Source: Novosphingobium decolorationis (GTDB lineage: Bacteria > Pseudomonadota > Alphaproteobacteria > Sphingomonadales > Sphingomonadaceae). Taken from it: DNA of 64,000 nt. How positions within the stretch are numbered: the first letter of the stretch is position 1; each line of letters opens with the position of its first letter. The notes beneath the pieces were generated by a model, which worked only from the letters and a program-made list of their open reading frames with translations, did not search any database and had not been told where the DNA came from. Shown in pieces: positions 15,622 to 24,839 of the stretch. The translations under genes were made by a program, and so were the position numbers. Location of the stretch: contig NZ_CP054856.1 in NCBI RefSeq assembly GCF_018417475.1, forward strand, positions 3,937,001 through 4,001,000. The letters run 5' to 3'.

Positions 15622-17673
15622 TCAGCCGCCGGCCGCTCGTTCGGCCAGAAGCGCGGGCGTCAGCACCTGGGGCAGAACTTCGCCCGGACCTTGCTTCGGG
15701 TACCAGACATAGAGCGGGACACCGGCTGCACCCTGCTCGGTCAGGTAGCGGGTGATCTCGGGATCGCGCCGGGTCCAGTCGCCGCGCAGGACAACGACAT
15801 CGGCCGCCTCGAAGGCCGCCCGGGTCTCCTCGCGCTCGATGGCGACGTTCTCGTTGACCTTGCAGGTCAGGCACCAGTCCGCCGTCATCCACACGAAGAC
15901 CGGCTTGTCGTCCGCCCGGGCGGCAGCGAGTGCCTCGGCGCTGAAGGGGCGGGTGGCGAGGATCGAGGCGGCCTCGACCGGCTCGGGCGCGGCGGCGGGC
16001 AGGAGCGCGAGGCAGGCGAGCGCGTCGAACAGCGCCAGAAGCGCTGCCGGACGGGCCTTGCGCCCCTTGCGCTGCGCGCGGCCCACCCCGAACAGCGCCA
16101 GCACCAGCAGCACCGCGAACAGCAGCGTAACGGCGAAGTAGACCTCACCCCCGACCTTCCAGACCAGCCAGCCCAGCGCGAGTGCGGTGAGGCCCATGGG
16201 CAGCGCCATCCAGCGCCGGAAGGTCGTCATCCACTTGCCGGGGCGGGGCAGGCGGGTGCGCAGAGCGGGCACGAAGGCAACCGCCAGGAACGGAAGGGCA
16301 ATCCCCAGCCCCAGTGCGGCAAAGAGCGCAAGGGCGGGCACCACCGGCAGCAGCAGCGCTGCGCCCATGGCGCTCGCCATGAAGGGGCCGGTGCAGGGCG
16401 TTGCCACGAACGCGGCGAGAAGTCCGGTCGCAAAGGCGCCTTGCGGGCTGCCCTCGCTGGCAAAGCCGGGGACGGCAAACTCGAAGAGGCCCAGGAGGTT
16501 GGCGGTGATCGTGGCGGCCAGCAGAAGCAGCGCGACGACGACGACCGGCTCCTGGAGCTGGAATGCCCAGCCCACCTGTTCGCCTCCGGCACGAAGTGCG
16601 AGGAGTACGCCGCCGAGCGCAAGGCAGGCCACGACGACGCCCGCCGTGTAGGCCAGCCCCTCGATCCGGGCGTGCGCTTCGCTCTCGCCCGCCCGTGCAA
16701 GCGAAAGGGCCTTGAGCGAAAGGATCGGGAAGACGCAGGGCATGATATTGAGGATGAGGCCGCCCGCCAGCGCGGCAAGCAGCAACCAGGGCAGGGCGGG
16801 CAACTCGGGTGTATCCGCGCCCTTGAGCGGGATCCCGCCGCTGGGAACCGGTCCCGTCTTCGCGGTGAAGGCGAGACCGTTGCCAAAGCCGTCGAGCTTG
16901 AGCACGCCGTCCAGCACCTCGGGATCGCGCGGCGCAAAATCCGCACGCGGGATGGTGACAAGGAGCGTGTCGTCCTTGCGGGCGAAGGTCTGCGGGGCCG
17001 CGTAGTCGACGACCTTGTCCTGCGCGAGGAAGACATGCGGGTTTTCCAGCTCGACCGAAGCGGGGAGCGGGATGGCGAGGCGCAGCGTCTTGGCGGCCAG
17101 CGCCTTGGTCGCCGGCGCGTCGAGCGGCGCTGGCAACGCGCGCTGCCATTTGGCAAACTTGGCTTCGGCCTTGGCGTCCGCCTTGCCCAGCACGACTTCG
17201 GTGGCGAGCTCGGCGCGCTCGGGCACGCAGATTTCCTCGGTGCAGGCGAGCCACTGCGCCTTGACGCGGATCGGGATGCGCGCGCCAGGCTTGGCATCTG
17301 CGGGCAGGGTCACGGGCACGAGTACGGCGTAATCGCTCTCGTAGACGTGGTTCATCAACCCTGCGACCAGCAACGTGTGCGGCACGGGATAGCGCTGATC
17401 GCCTGCGCGGGCACCTTCGGGAAGGCTCCAGTCGAGCTGCATGCCAAGACCCGCATCGCCGGGATTGAGCCAGTAGCCGTGCCAGCCCTTTTCAGGGCTC
17501 ATGGCGATGGCCAACGTCGTCTCCTTGCCCGCTTCGGCGCCGGGCGCGGCCACCAGCCTGGCCGCGATATGGTTGGGGGCGGCCATGGCCACCGGGGCCA
17601 GGAGAAGCAGGGCGAAGGCTGCGAGGAGTTGACATATACGTGTCAAAAACAGGCTATAACGACGCGAATTCAT
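15622..17673 (-). CDS. dsbD: Thiol:disulfide interchange protein DsbD
   Basis: DsbD moves electrons from cytoplasmic thioredoxin across the membrane to periplasmic disulfide reductases. From ATG 17673 it has 683 residues. After the signal peptide (to about 32) comes the N-terminal DsbD domain with the ACTEEICVP cysteine pair. A multi-helix membrane domain follows (PCVFPILSLKAL, ATPCTGPFMASAMGAALLL). The C-terminal thioredoxin domain has WCLTC (Cys601/Cys604). The longer open frame to 17844 would overlap the divergent gene and has no signal peptide, so it is rejected. TrxC, the likely donor type, is encoded nearby. Confidence 0.93.
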   Translation of the reverse strand: MNSRRYSLFLTRICQLLAAFALLLLAPVAMAAPNHIAARLVAAPGAEAGKETTLAIAMSPEKGWHGYWLNPGDAGLGMQLDWSLPEGARAGDQRYPVPHTLLVAGLMNHVYESDYAVLVPVTLPADAKPGARIPIRVKAQWLACTEEICVPERAELATEVVLGKADAKAEAKFAKWQRALPAPLDAPATKALAAKTLRLAIPLPASVELENPHVFLAQDKVVDYAAPQTFARKDDTLLVTIPRADFAPRDPEVLDGVLKLDGFGNGLAFTAKTGPVPSGGIPLKGADTPELPALPWLLLAALAGGLILNIMPCVFPILSLKALSLARAGESEAHARIEGLAYTAGVVVACLALGGVLLALRAGGEQVGWAFQLQEPVVVVALLLLAATITANLLGLFEFAVPGFASEGSPQGAFATGLLAAFVATPCTGPFMASAMGAALLLPVVPALALFAALGLGIALPFLAVAFVPALRTRLPRPGKWMTTFRRWMALPMGLTALALGWLVWKVGGEVYFAVTLLFAVLLVLALFGVGRAQRKGRKARPAALLALFDALACLALLPAAAPEPVEAASILATRPFSAEALAAARADDKPVFVWMTADWCLTCKVNENVAIEREETRAAFEAADVVVLRGDWTRRDPEITRYLTEQGAAGVPLYVWYPKQGPGEVLPQVLTPALLAERAAGG

Positions 17674-17780
17674 AGAACTTACCTTGCGCCCCACGTGCGA
17701 GATCCCGGCCGTTCGTTCCCTTGGGGATTGTCGGCTCTCCCGCCTGTGCCCGGTGCGCGCCGACAATTCAAGGAACACCC

Positions 17781-19439
17781 ATGCGCCTGCGTCTTTCCAC
17801 CCTCGCTCTTGCGACCGGCCTTGCCACCGCCGCGATGGCCTCACCGGCCCTTGCCCAGGACGCCGCGCCCGAAGCCCAGGCCACGCCCCAGCTGATCGTC
17901 GCGATCTCGGTCGACCAGTTCTCTTCCGACCTTTTCGCGCAGTACCGCCAGCGCTTCTCCAAGGGCTTCACGCGCCTGCTGGATGGTGTCGTGTTCCCCT
18001 CGGGCTACCAGTCGCACGCCGCGACCGAGACCTGCCCGGGCCACTCCACGCTTCTGACCGGCGTTCACCCGGCGCGCACCGGCATTCCGGCGAACGGCTG
18101 GATGGATCCCGCGCTCGCACGCGCCGACAAGGAAATCTACTGCGTCGAAGACGAGCGCGATCCGCGCAGTTCGTCCGACAAGCCGGTGGTCAGCCCGGTG
18201 CACCTCAAGGCACCGACTCTCGGCGATCTCATGAAGAAGCGTGATCCGCGTACGATCAACGCGGCGGTTTCGGTCAAGGACCGCGCCGCAGTCATGATGA
18301 GCGGGCACGACACCGATGCCGTCTACTGGTTCGGCGAGGAAGGCTACACGACCTTCCTCGACCGCAAGGTCTCGAAGAGCGTTGCGGCCTACAACGCGCA
18401 GATCGCCAGCAAGGTCGCGGCCGGGGCTGCCGAGATGCCCGTGCCGGGCGATTGCGCGCGCCGCGACCATGCCACGCCCATCGGCGATTTCACCATCGGC
18501 ACGTACAAGTTTCCCTTCAAGGCGGGCGACTACAAGGCGTTCTCGGAAAGCCCGCGCGGCGATCTCGCCACCGCCGACATGGCTGTGCGCCTCGTTGACG
18601 AACTGGGCATGGGCAAGGACGCTGTCACCGACCTGCTTTCGGTCAGCTTCTCGTCGACCGACAAGGTCGGCCATGCCTTCGGCACCGAGGGCGTGGAGAT
18701 GTGCATCCAGATGAACACGCTCGACACCGCGCTCGGTACGCTGTTCGACGCGCTCGACGCGCGCGGGATCGACTACGAGGTCGTGCTGAGCGCCGACCAT
18801 GGCGGTTTCGATGCGCCCGAGCGCCAGCAACTGCGCGGCAACCCGCATGCGGGCCGCGTCGATCCTTCGCTGACTGCCGCCGCACTCGAGGCCGAAGTGG
18901 CCCGCCGCACCGGCGTGACCGTTCCCAGCGGGCACCTCTTCTACGGCGCCGGGGAATCGGGCAGCGTGTGGCTCGCGCCCGACCTTGCGGGAAAGAACAA
19001 GCAGACCGTGGTGGCAAGCCTGCTCGACGTGCTGCGCGCCAACCCGCAGATCGAGGCGGCTTTCTCACACGACGAGATCATGGCCGAGCCCATGCCTGAA
19101 GGCGCCCCGCAGGACTGGACGGACCTCCAGAAGGTGCGCGCGTCCTATGTGCCGGGGCGCTCGGGCGAGGTGCAGATGCTGACCCGCCGCGGGATCGTGC
19201 CCGGCAAGGCCAAGCCCTTCAAGGTCGCCAGCCATGGTAGCCCGTGGGATTACGACCGCCGCGTGCCGATGCTGTTCTGGCGCGAAGGGATCCAGGGATT
19301 CGAGCAGCCCGATCCGGTCGAAACCGTTGATATCGCGCCCACTCTTGCTGCCACCGTGGCCCTCTTCGCCCCTGCGGGCACGTGGGATGGAAGATGTCTC
19401 GACATTGATGCGACGGAGGCCGATAGCTGCTCTTCATGA
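17781..19439 (+). CDS. PafA-like alkaline phosphatase / phosphodiesterase-family protein
   Basis: This is a periplasmic metallophosphatase of the alkaline-phosphatase superfamily. It has 552 residues with a signal peptide ending ALA (residue 25). Two-metal site residues are visible: SVDQ (Asp45), the nucleophile Thr84 in TETCPGHSTLLTG, STDKVGHAFG, LSADHGG and VASHGSPWDYD. A Thr nucleophile in this context is typical of PafA-type monoesterases. AAGGAA lies six bases before the ATG. The stop overlaps the next gene (ATGA), linking it oddly to a UbiH-type hydroxylase. Substrate preference cannot be read from sequence. Confidence 0.88.
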   Translation: MRLRLSTLALATGLATAAMASPALAQDAAPEAQATPQLIVAISVDQFSSDLFAQYRQRFSKGFTRLLDGVVFPSGYQSHAATETCPGHSTLLTGVHPARTGIPANGWMDPALARADKEIYCVEDERDPRSSSDKPVVSPVHLKAPTLGDLMKKRDPRTINAAVSVKDRAAVMMSGHDTDAVYWFGEEGYTTFLDRKVSKSVAAYNAQIASKVAAGAAEMPVPGDCARRDHATPIGDFTIGTYKFPFKAGDYKAFSESPRGDLATADMAVRLVDELGMGKDAVTDLLSVSFSSTDKVGHAFGTEGVEMCIQMNTLDTALGTLFDALDARGIDYEVVLSADHGGFDAPERQQLRGNPHAGRVDPSLTAAALEAEVARRTGVTVPSGHLFYGAGESGSVWLAPDLAGKNKQTVVASLLDVLRANPQIEAAFSHDEIMAEPMPEGAPQDWTDLQKVRASYVPGRSGEVQMLTRRGIVPGKAKPFKVASHGSPWDYDRRVPMLFWREGIQGFEQPDPVETVDIAPTLAATVALFAPAGTWDGRCLDIDATEADSCSS

Positions 19440-20683
19440 GCGACTCGGATACACGCATCCCGACTGGCGCGAAGGAGCGCCGTGATCTCATCATCCTGGG
19501 CGGCGGTCTCGTCGGCATGACGCTGGCGCTGGCCGCGGCCCGGGCCGGGATCTCCAGCCACGTGATCGACCGCGCCGACCCGGCGGACCTCGTTGCCGAG
19601 GGCGCGGACGGCCGCGCCTCGGCGGTTTCCACCGCGAGCTGGAACCTGTTCTGCAACATCGGTCTTGGCAAGCGCCTCGAGCCGCTGGGCTGCGCGATCG
19701 ATTCGATCGCGGTGACCGACGGCATGAAGCCGGGCCGGATCGACTTCCAGCCCAAGCCCGACGAGGGCACGCTGGGTCGCATGTACGCCAACCGGGACCT
19801 GCGCATCGCGCTGTTCGAGGCGGCCAAGGACGAGCCCAACATCGCCTGGCACGTCAAGACCGAGGCCGTGCGCCGCGATCGCGGGCCCCACGGGGTGGAA
19901 GTCGAACTGAGCGACGGGCGCATCCTCACCTCCTCGCTGCTGGTCGCGGCCGAAGGGCGCCAGTCGCCCACCCGCGATGAGGCCGGCTTCTCGATGGCGA
20001 AGTGGGACTACCACCACCGCGCCATGGTGACGGGGCTCTTCCACTCCAAGCCGCACGGCGGCACGGCCTGGGAAATCTTCTATCCCGCTGGACCCTTTGC
20101 GCTGCTGCCGCTGCTCGACGACGCGCAGGGGCGCCATCGCAGCGCGCTGGTCTGGACGGTCGCCGAGAAGGACGCAAAGGGCGTCATCGCGATGAGCGAT
20201 GCGATGTTCCTGAACGAGGTTGCCGAGAAGATGCACGGTGTCCTTGGCGATATCGAACTCTCGGCTCCGCGCATGAGCTATCCCTTGCGCTTCCATCATG
20301 CCGTGAACGTGGTCGACGAGCGCCTTGCGGTGATCGGCGATGCCGCGCACGGCATGCACCCGATCGCGGGGCAGGGCCTGAACCTGGGCCTGCGCGACGT
20401 GGGCGCGCTGGTCGAAGTGCTGAGCGAGGGCATGCGCCTGGGCCTTGAACCGGGCGATGCGCAGCTGTTGGCGCGCTACGAGAAGTGGCGCAGCCTCGAT
20501 TCGGTCATGGTCATGGCCGCGACCGACACGCTTACCCGCCTGTTCGGTATTCCGGGCCGCGTGCCAAGTGCCGTGCGCCGTCTGGGCATGGGCGCGGTGC
20601 AGCGTCTGCCTGCCCTCAAGCGCTTCTTCATGGACGAGGCGCGGGGTATGTCCGGCAAGCTTCCCGAGCTTCTGCAAGGCTAG
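19436..20683 (+). CDS. UbiH/UbiF/Coq6-family FAD-dependent hydroxylase
   Basis: These flavin monooxygenases hydroxylate the ring during ubiquinone synthesis. The 415 residues carry the FAD Rossmann motif ILGGGLVGMTLALAAARAGI and the second FAD motif GDAAHGMHPIAGQGLNLGLR. An ANRDLRIALFEAA stretch typical of the family lies between them. The ATG overlaps the phosphatase stop. Which ring position it acts on cannot be told from the sequence. A dispersed hairpin repeat lies about 60 bp downstream. Confidence 0.9.
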   Translation: MSDSDTRIPTGAKERRDLIILGGGLVGMTLALAAARAGISSHVIDRADPADLVAEGADGRASAVSTASWNLFCNIGLGKRLEPLGCAIDSIAVTDGMKPGRIDFQPKPDEGTLGRMYANRDLRIALFEAAKDEPNIAWHVKTEAVRRDRGPHGVEVELSDGRILTSSLLVAAEGRQSPTRDEAGFSMAKWDYHHRAMVTGLFHSKPHGGTAWEIFYPAGPFALLPLLDDAQGRHRSALVWTVAEKDAKGVIAMSDAMFLNEVAEKMHGVLGDIELSAPRMSYPLRFHHAVNVVDERLAVIGDAAHGMHPIAGQGLNLGLRDVGALVEVLSEGMRLGLEPGDAQLLARYEKWRSLDSVMVMAATDTLTRLFGIPGRVPSAVRRLGMGAVQRLPALKRFFMDEARGMSGKLPELLQG

Positions 20684-20742
20684 GGAGGCGGGCTGGCCCC
20701 CGCGTTCCGAGTTGCAGTCAAAGAGAAGGTGGAAGGTAATTT

Positions 20743-20857
20743 CTCAAGGGGGTATTACCCCTTGACCCCAAACTCGGCGACCTCACCTCTCTTAGCCAAC
20801 GCAGCGCGAGAGCCTTGAGCTCGACAGTTCGGGGAGCCCGAGGGCGATGGCCTTCGG
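20743..20857 (-). repeat. Dispersed double-hairpin repeat, copy A
   Basis: This 115-bp intergenic element, read on the minus strand, runs from CCGAAGGCCATCGCCCTCGG to CAAGGGG-TAATAC-CCCCTTG. Its two ends are each self-complementary hairpins. A second copy in the opposite orientation lies at 63426-63541, with the same ends and a diverged middle. The small reading frame through it is not a credible gene. It may also act as a weak terminator after the ubiH-like gene. Confidence 0.8.
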
Positions 20858-20920
20858 ATATCTCTTCCTGATCTGCGACCCTCTTTCGCGCAAGTTTGGT
20901 TTCTCGCGCGCGATCTTCCG

Positions 20921-22063
20921 TCAGCTCCGGGTTTCAGGCCGACGTGCCCGGCCCGACAGCGTGAAGTGCACACCTTCAGGATCGAACGTCAGCCGGGCTT
21001 CGCCTTCGAAATAGCCCGCGACGATCCGTTCGATCAGGGTGGAGCCGAAGCCGCGTTCGGTGGGCACCTCAACCCGGGGGCCGCCGCGCTCGGCCCATTC
21101 GAGCGTGCAGGCGGCGTCCGCGCCGTTCCAGGTGAGCGCGATGGTTCCGCCCGTCTGGGAAAGCGCGCCATATTTGGTGGCGTTCGTCGCCAGTTCGTGG
21201 AGCCCGAGCGCGAGGCCGAGGGCCTGGCGTGCGCCAAGGAGCAGCGGAGGACCGGACAGCACGAAGCGCGGGTCGTTCTCGCCCTGCATGTGCGGGCCCA
21301 GGGCCGCCGAAATGAGGGCGCGCACATCGATGTCATCGAGGGCCGAACGGGTCAGCACATCCTGCGCGCGCGCCAAGGTCAGAAGGCGCGCATCAATGGC
21401 CTTGCGGGCCTGCTCGACATCCGGGCTGCGGCGCAGCGTCTGCGCCACGATGGACTGCACGATGGCGAGCGTATTCTTGACCCTGTGGGTCATCTCCATG
21501 GCGATTTCGTGCTGTCCGGCGCGCAGGCGCTCGGCTTCGGCATGGGCGGCGCGGCTCTTCTCCAGCGCGGCGCCCAGTTCGATCTGCGACATCGCCTGGC
21601 GCGCGAGTATCCGCAGCATGCGGATCTGCTGCGCATCCAGGGTTCTCGGCTCATGGTCGATCACGCACAGCGTGCCCAGCGCATGCCCGTCGCGTGTCAC
21701 GAGGGGAAAGCCTGCGTAAAAGCGGATGCCCGGCTCTGCGGTCACGAACGGATTGTCCGCGAAGCGCGGGTCACGGCGGGCATCGGGAATGATGAAGGGG
21801 ACGTCCTCGCGGATCGCGAACTGGCAGATCGAGACATCGCGCGGGGTTTCGGAGATGTCGATCCCGATGCGGGCCTTGAAGAACTGGCGTTCGGCTTCGA
21901 CGATATTGACCAGAGCGACGGGTACGTCGCAGATTTCCGCAGCCATGGCGACGATGTCGTCGAAGTCCTGTTCCGGTTCGGATGTCAGGGAATAGCGCGC
22001 AAGTGCCTCGAGCCGGGCATCCTCGATCGGATCGGCCCGGTTCTGGTCTGGTGTGTCGGTCAT
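20921..22063 (-). CDS. GAF-domain HWE-family sensor histidine kinase
   Basis: The 380-residue soluble protein has a GAF domain (about 20-165; FYAGFPLVTRDGHALGTLCV). A HisKA_2/HWE kinase region follows, with phospho-acceptor His193 in MEMTHRVKNTLAIVQSIV and the N-box LHELATNATKYGALS. The C-terminal catalytic motif is GFGSTLIERIV. There is no membrane segment, so sensing is cytoplasmic. In alphaproteobacteria such kinases often feed the PhyR general stress response; no partner regulator is in the window. It starts at ATG 22063, 20 bp after the mitofilin-like gene. Confidence 0.9.
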   Translation of the reverse strand: MTDTPDQNRADPIEDARLEALARYSLTSEPEQDFDDIVAMAAEICDVPVALVNIVEAERQFFKARIGIDISETPRDVSICQFAIREDVPFIIPDARRDPRFADNPFVTAEPGIRFYAGFPLVTRDGHALGTLCVIDHEPRTLDAQQIRMLRILARQAMSQIELGAALEKSRAAHAEAERLRAGQHEIAMEMTHRVKNTLAIVQSIVAQTLRRSPDVEQARKAIDARLLTLARAQDVLTRSALDDIDVRALISAALGPHMQGENDPRFVLSGPPLLLGARQALGLALGLHELATNATKYGALSQTGGTIALTWNGADAACTLEWAERGGPRVEVPTERGFGSTLIERIVAGYFEGEARLTFDPEGVHFTLSGRARRPETRS

Positions 22064-22082
22064 GTCCGGTGTTCTCTCGGGC

Positions 22083-23069
22083 TCAGTCTTCGCCCGATCC
22101 GGCGTCATTCTCAGCGGCTTGCGACGGGCTTCCCTGGCTGGGCGTTGCGAGCGGGCTGGGTTGATCGATGGCGCGGCCCTCGGCGTCCTTGAGGCGCCGG
22201 GGTTCAAGCATCGCGGTCGTCTCGAGCAGGCTCAGTGCCTTCTGGGCGTTCTCGTAGCGATGCGCATCGGCGATCCAGTTGTGCGCAGCCTCTGCGCCGG
22301 GCAGGCGCTCCACTTCGCGGATCGCCCCGTCGATGCGGCGTGCGGTCAGCATGATGCGCGCGCGCTCGATTCGGGCGCGGGGCGAGACCAGCGCGGCGGA
22401 ATCGCGGCGCACCGTGAACAGCGAGGTCAGCTCGCCCCGGGCGCGGTCCCAGAAGCTGATGTCGCGGCCCGAAACGCTCAGTTCGGGGGAGAGGGCCTCG
22501 AGCCGTGCGCTCAGTTCGTCGATCGTTACCGGCTCCTTGGAGAAGGCGATGATCGTCTCGACCGCGCGGGGCTGGGCGTCCATGAAGCGCAGCCGCAGCT
22601 GGTCGGCGACGTAGCTCAGCGGTTCGCCGCGATCGACCATGCGGCGTGCGGCAAAGGCGATCAGCAGGCTTTCGGCGCGCGCGGCATTGCCCGAGGCGGC
22701 GTCGGTCTCGAAATCGATGCGCGAGAGGCGGTTCTCGATCATTGCGAGGCGCCCTTCCATCGTGCCGAGCGCGGCAAGCTGGTCCGGCGAAGGATGCCCG
22801 GCGCCGGGGCTCGGCAGGGGAAGGGGATCGGGGATCTCGACAGGCTCACCGACAACCGCCGTTTCCGCAGCCGGAGCCTCGGACATTTCGGCCGTGGGCA
22901 GGACCTGTTCGAGCCAGCCACGCGAGGACGCCCAGGCGACGAAGGCGGCGCCCAGCAGGAACGCCACGAAGGCGACGAAGACCATGCCGCCGCGCGAACG
23001 CGGGCGTGGTCCCGGCACGGTTTCGCGCGCAAGTGGTTGTGTCTCGAAGTCCTGCATCAGGTCTGGCAT
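22083..23069 (-). CDS. Mitofilin-like membrane protein encoded next to hemD
   Basis: From ATG 23069, which overlaps the hemD stop as TGATG, the product is 328 residues; ATG 23057 is an alternative. A basic N-terminus precedes one membrane helix (VFVAFVAFLLGAAFVAWASS). A Pro-rich linker and a long helical periplasmic domain follow. Proteins of this design sit after hemD in many alphaproteobacteria and are distant relatives of mitochondrial mitofilin/Mic60, with a suggested role in membrane shaping. The link to heme is conserved gene order only. Confidence 0.72.
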   Translation of the reverse strand: MPDLMQDFETQPLARETVPGPRPRSRGGMVFVAFVAFLLGAAFVAWASSRGWLEQVLPTAEMSEAPAAETAVVGEPVEIPDPLPLPSPGAGHPSPDQLAALGTMEGRLAMIENRLSRIDFETDAASGNAARAESLLIAFAARRMVDRGEPLSYVADQLRLRFMDAQPRAVETIIAFSKEPVTIDELSARLEALSPELSVSGRDISFWDRARGELTSLFTVRRDSAALVSPRARIERARIMLTARRIDGAIREVERLPGAEAAHNWIADAHRYENAQKALSLLETTAMLEPRRLKDAEGRAIDQPSPLATPSQGSPSQAAENDAGSGED

Positions 23070-23821
23070 CAGGTCTGGTTGTCTACTTGTATCGATCCCG
23101 AGAAAGCCTCTTGGCACATCTGTGCGGCCAAGGCCAGCAAGGCGGCGTCGCTGGGTTCGGGGGCGCAGCGCACACTCCCCCACGGGCTATGGAGCCGCGC
23201 GGATACACGCGGGCCGATGGCCACGAGATGAATGGCGCCTGTCGCAAGGCCCCATTTTCGGCATAGATCCTCGAAACGGACCGCCGCTTCGCCCGAGTGG
23301 AGAAGAACCACGACAGCGCCCTGTGACATATCGCGCAGGCGTTGCCGCAGGGCCTCAGGGGCAGGCAGCGCCTCGCTGGCGTAGACCTCGCGCGTGGTCA
23401 TGGTGACGCTTTCGGGCAGGTGAAGCGCCACCCGTTCGCGCCCGGCAAGGCGCAGCAGGCGGCGGTGTTCGGGCGCCAGCGTATCGAGGACGGACTGGAG
23501 CCCTCCACGGCCGGTACAGACCACGTCGAGCCCGGCGGCCCGCGCGGCCTCGGCGGTCTTCTGGCCGACCGCGTAGGCGGGTTTGCCGCGATAGGCCTCC
23601 AGCGCGCCGCCGCCATGGCGCAGCGCGTTCGCGCTTCCCAGCACGAGCGCGTCGATATCGTCGCAGGCCGGGCCCTCCCAGGCTTGCGGGCGCACTTCGA
23701 AGAGCGGGTAGGCTTCGGCGGCGAGGCCCAGCTTGCGCGCGGCCTCCAGGCTTGCCTGCGCGCCCGGCTGTGGTCGCAGGATGAGGACGGGGAGGGGCAG
23801 GGAGGCGCCTTGGGCGCTCAC
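23069..23821 (-). CDS. hemD: Uroporphyrinogen-III synthase HemD
   Basis: HemD closes and inverts ring D of hydroxymethylbilane to give uroporphyrinogen III. The 250 residues fit the poorly conserved two-domain family. Supporting features are VLILRPQPGAQASLEAARKL at the start, DALVLGSANALRH and YAVGQKTAEAARAAGLDVV, and LVAIGPRVSARL near the C-terminus. The ATG overlaps the hemC stop. Position directly after hemC makes the call secure. Confidence 0.9.
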   Translation of the reverse strand: MSAQGASLPLPVLILRPQPGAQASLEAARKLGLAAEAYPLFEVRPQAWEGPACDDIDALVLGSANALRHGGGALEAYRGKPAYAVGQKTAEAARAAGLDVVCTGRGGLQSVLDTLAPEHRRLLRLAGRERVALHLPESVTMTTREVYASEALPAPEALRQRLRDMSQGAVVVLLHSGEAAVRFEDLCRKWGLATGAIHLVAIGPRVSARLHSPWGSVRCAPEPSDAALLALAAQMCQEAFSGSIQVDNQT

Positions 23822-24765
23822 GTCGGCGGACCGGTGAAATGCACGGTGACGGCCGGACTTGCACGCGACAGGAGGTCGGCGGCAAGGTCGGCGGGGCCCT
23901 TCAGGTCGCCCGAGGCGAAGCGGACCTCGCCCTCGATCCGCTCGCCGCCGTCCGGGGCATAGATCGCCGCGCGCATGTGGAGCTGTTCGCCTTCATGGCG
24001 GGTGAGCACGGCAATGGGGCTGTGGCAGTTGCCGCCAAGCCCTTCGAGCAGGGCGCGTTCGGCCAGAACCGCGGCGCGGCTCGGCGCATCGTCGATGGCC
24101 GAGAGGAAGGCGGCGGTGCGGGTATCATCGGCGCGGCACTCGATCAGGATTGCGGCCTGCGCGGGGGCCGGGAGCCAGTCCTCTTCATCAAGCGGATGGC
24201 CCGTGCCGGTTTCGCCCAGGCGCTTGAGGCCAGCGGCGGCGAGGAAGGTCGCGTCGGCCTCGCCCGCGGCGAGCTTGGCAAGTCGCGTGGCGACATTGCC
24301 GCGGAAGGTCACCACCTTGCAGTCCGGCCGGGCGTGGAGGAGCTGGGCGGCCCGGCGCGGCGCGCTCGTCCCCACGACCGCGCCGGAAGGCAGCGCGGCG
24401 ATGCTGGCCGCGCCGACCAGCACGTCGCGCACGTCTGCGCGCGGTAGTACCGCGCCGATGGCGAAGATTTCGGGGCGCAGCGTCTCCACATCCTTGGCCG
24501 AATGCACGGAAAAGTCGATTTCCCCTTCGGCCAGCCAGGCGTCGAGCTCCTTGGTCCAGAGCGCTTTTCCCCCGATTTCGGCCAGAGCGCGGTCCTGGAT
24601 GCGATCTCCGCTGGCAGTCACGGCCACGATCTCTATATGCGCAGGATTGATTCCATGCGCCTTTGCCAGGCGGTCGCGGGCCTCTTCGGCCTGGGCCATG
24701 GCAAGAGGCGAGCGGCGGGTGCCGAGGCGGAAGCGCGGATTGGGCGCGGTGGTCTGGGTAGTCAT
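23818..24765 (-). CDS. hemC: Hydroxymethylbilane synthase (porphobilinogen deaminase) HemC
   Basis: HemC joins four porphobilinogens into hydroxymethylbilane. From ATG 24765 it has 315 residues. The substrate and catalytic motifs are present: RLGTRRSPLAMAQAEE, DFSVHSAKDVET (catalytic Asp) and GTSAPRRAAQLL. The dipyrromethane cofactor Cys247 lies in LGGNCHSPIAV, where most enzymes read GGC-x-x-P. The frame is open further upstream but overlaps the divergent tsaD, so the ATG is chosen. It heads a hemC-hemD-mitofilin-like operon. Confidence 0.94.
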   Translation of the reverse strand: MTTQTTAPNPRFRLGTRRSPLAMAQAEEARDRLAKAHGINPAHIEIVAVTASGDRIQDRALAEIGGKALWTKELDAWLAEGEIDFSVHSAKDVETLRPEIFAIGAVLPRADVRDVLVGAASIAALPSGAVVGTSAPRRAAQLLHARPDCKVVTFRGNVATRLAKLAAGEADATFLAAAGLKRLGETGTGHPLDEEDWLPAPAQAAILIECRADDTRTAAFLSAIDDAPSRAAVLAERALLEGLGGNCHSPIAVLTRHEGEQLHMRAAIYAPDGGERIEGEVRFASGDLKGPADLAADLLSRASPAVTVHFTGPPT

Positions 24766-24839
24766 CGTGGAAACCGTGCTAGCGCCTGGGCGCGTCCAGG
24801 AAAAGGTCGTTCGGCCAAAGTGAGCGAGGTAGCGTGAGG

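Noticed and set aside
17628-17645. TTGACA-N6-TGTCAA inverted repeat near the dsbD start
   Set aside because: It lies inside the dsbD coding sequence. Six-base dyads with a 6-base spacer are expected by chance several times in 64 kb.
20755-20973. 72-codon leftward reading frame after the ubiH-like gene
   Set aside because: It lies inside the dispersed hairpin repeat and the kinase gene. The similar frame in the repeat copy at 63.5 kb reflects DNA similarity, not a protein.
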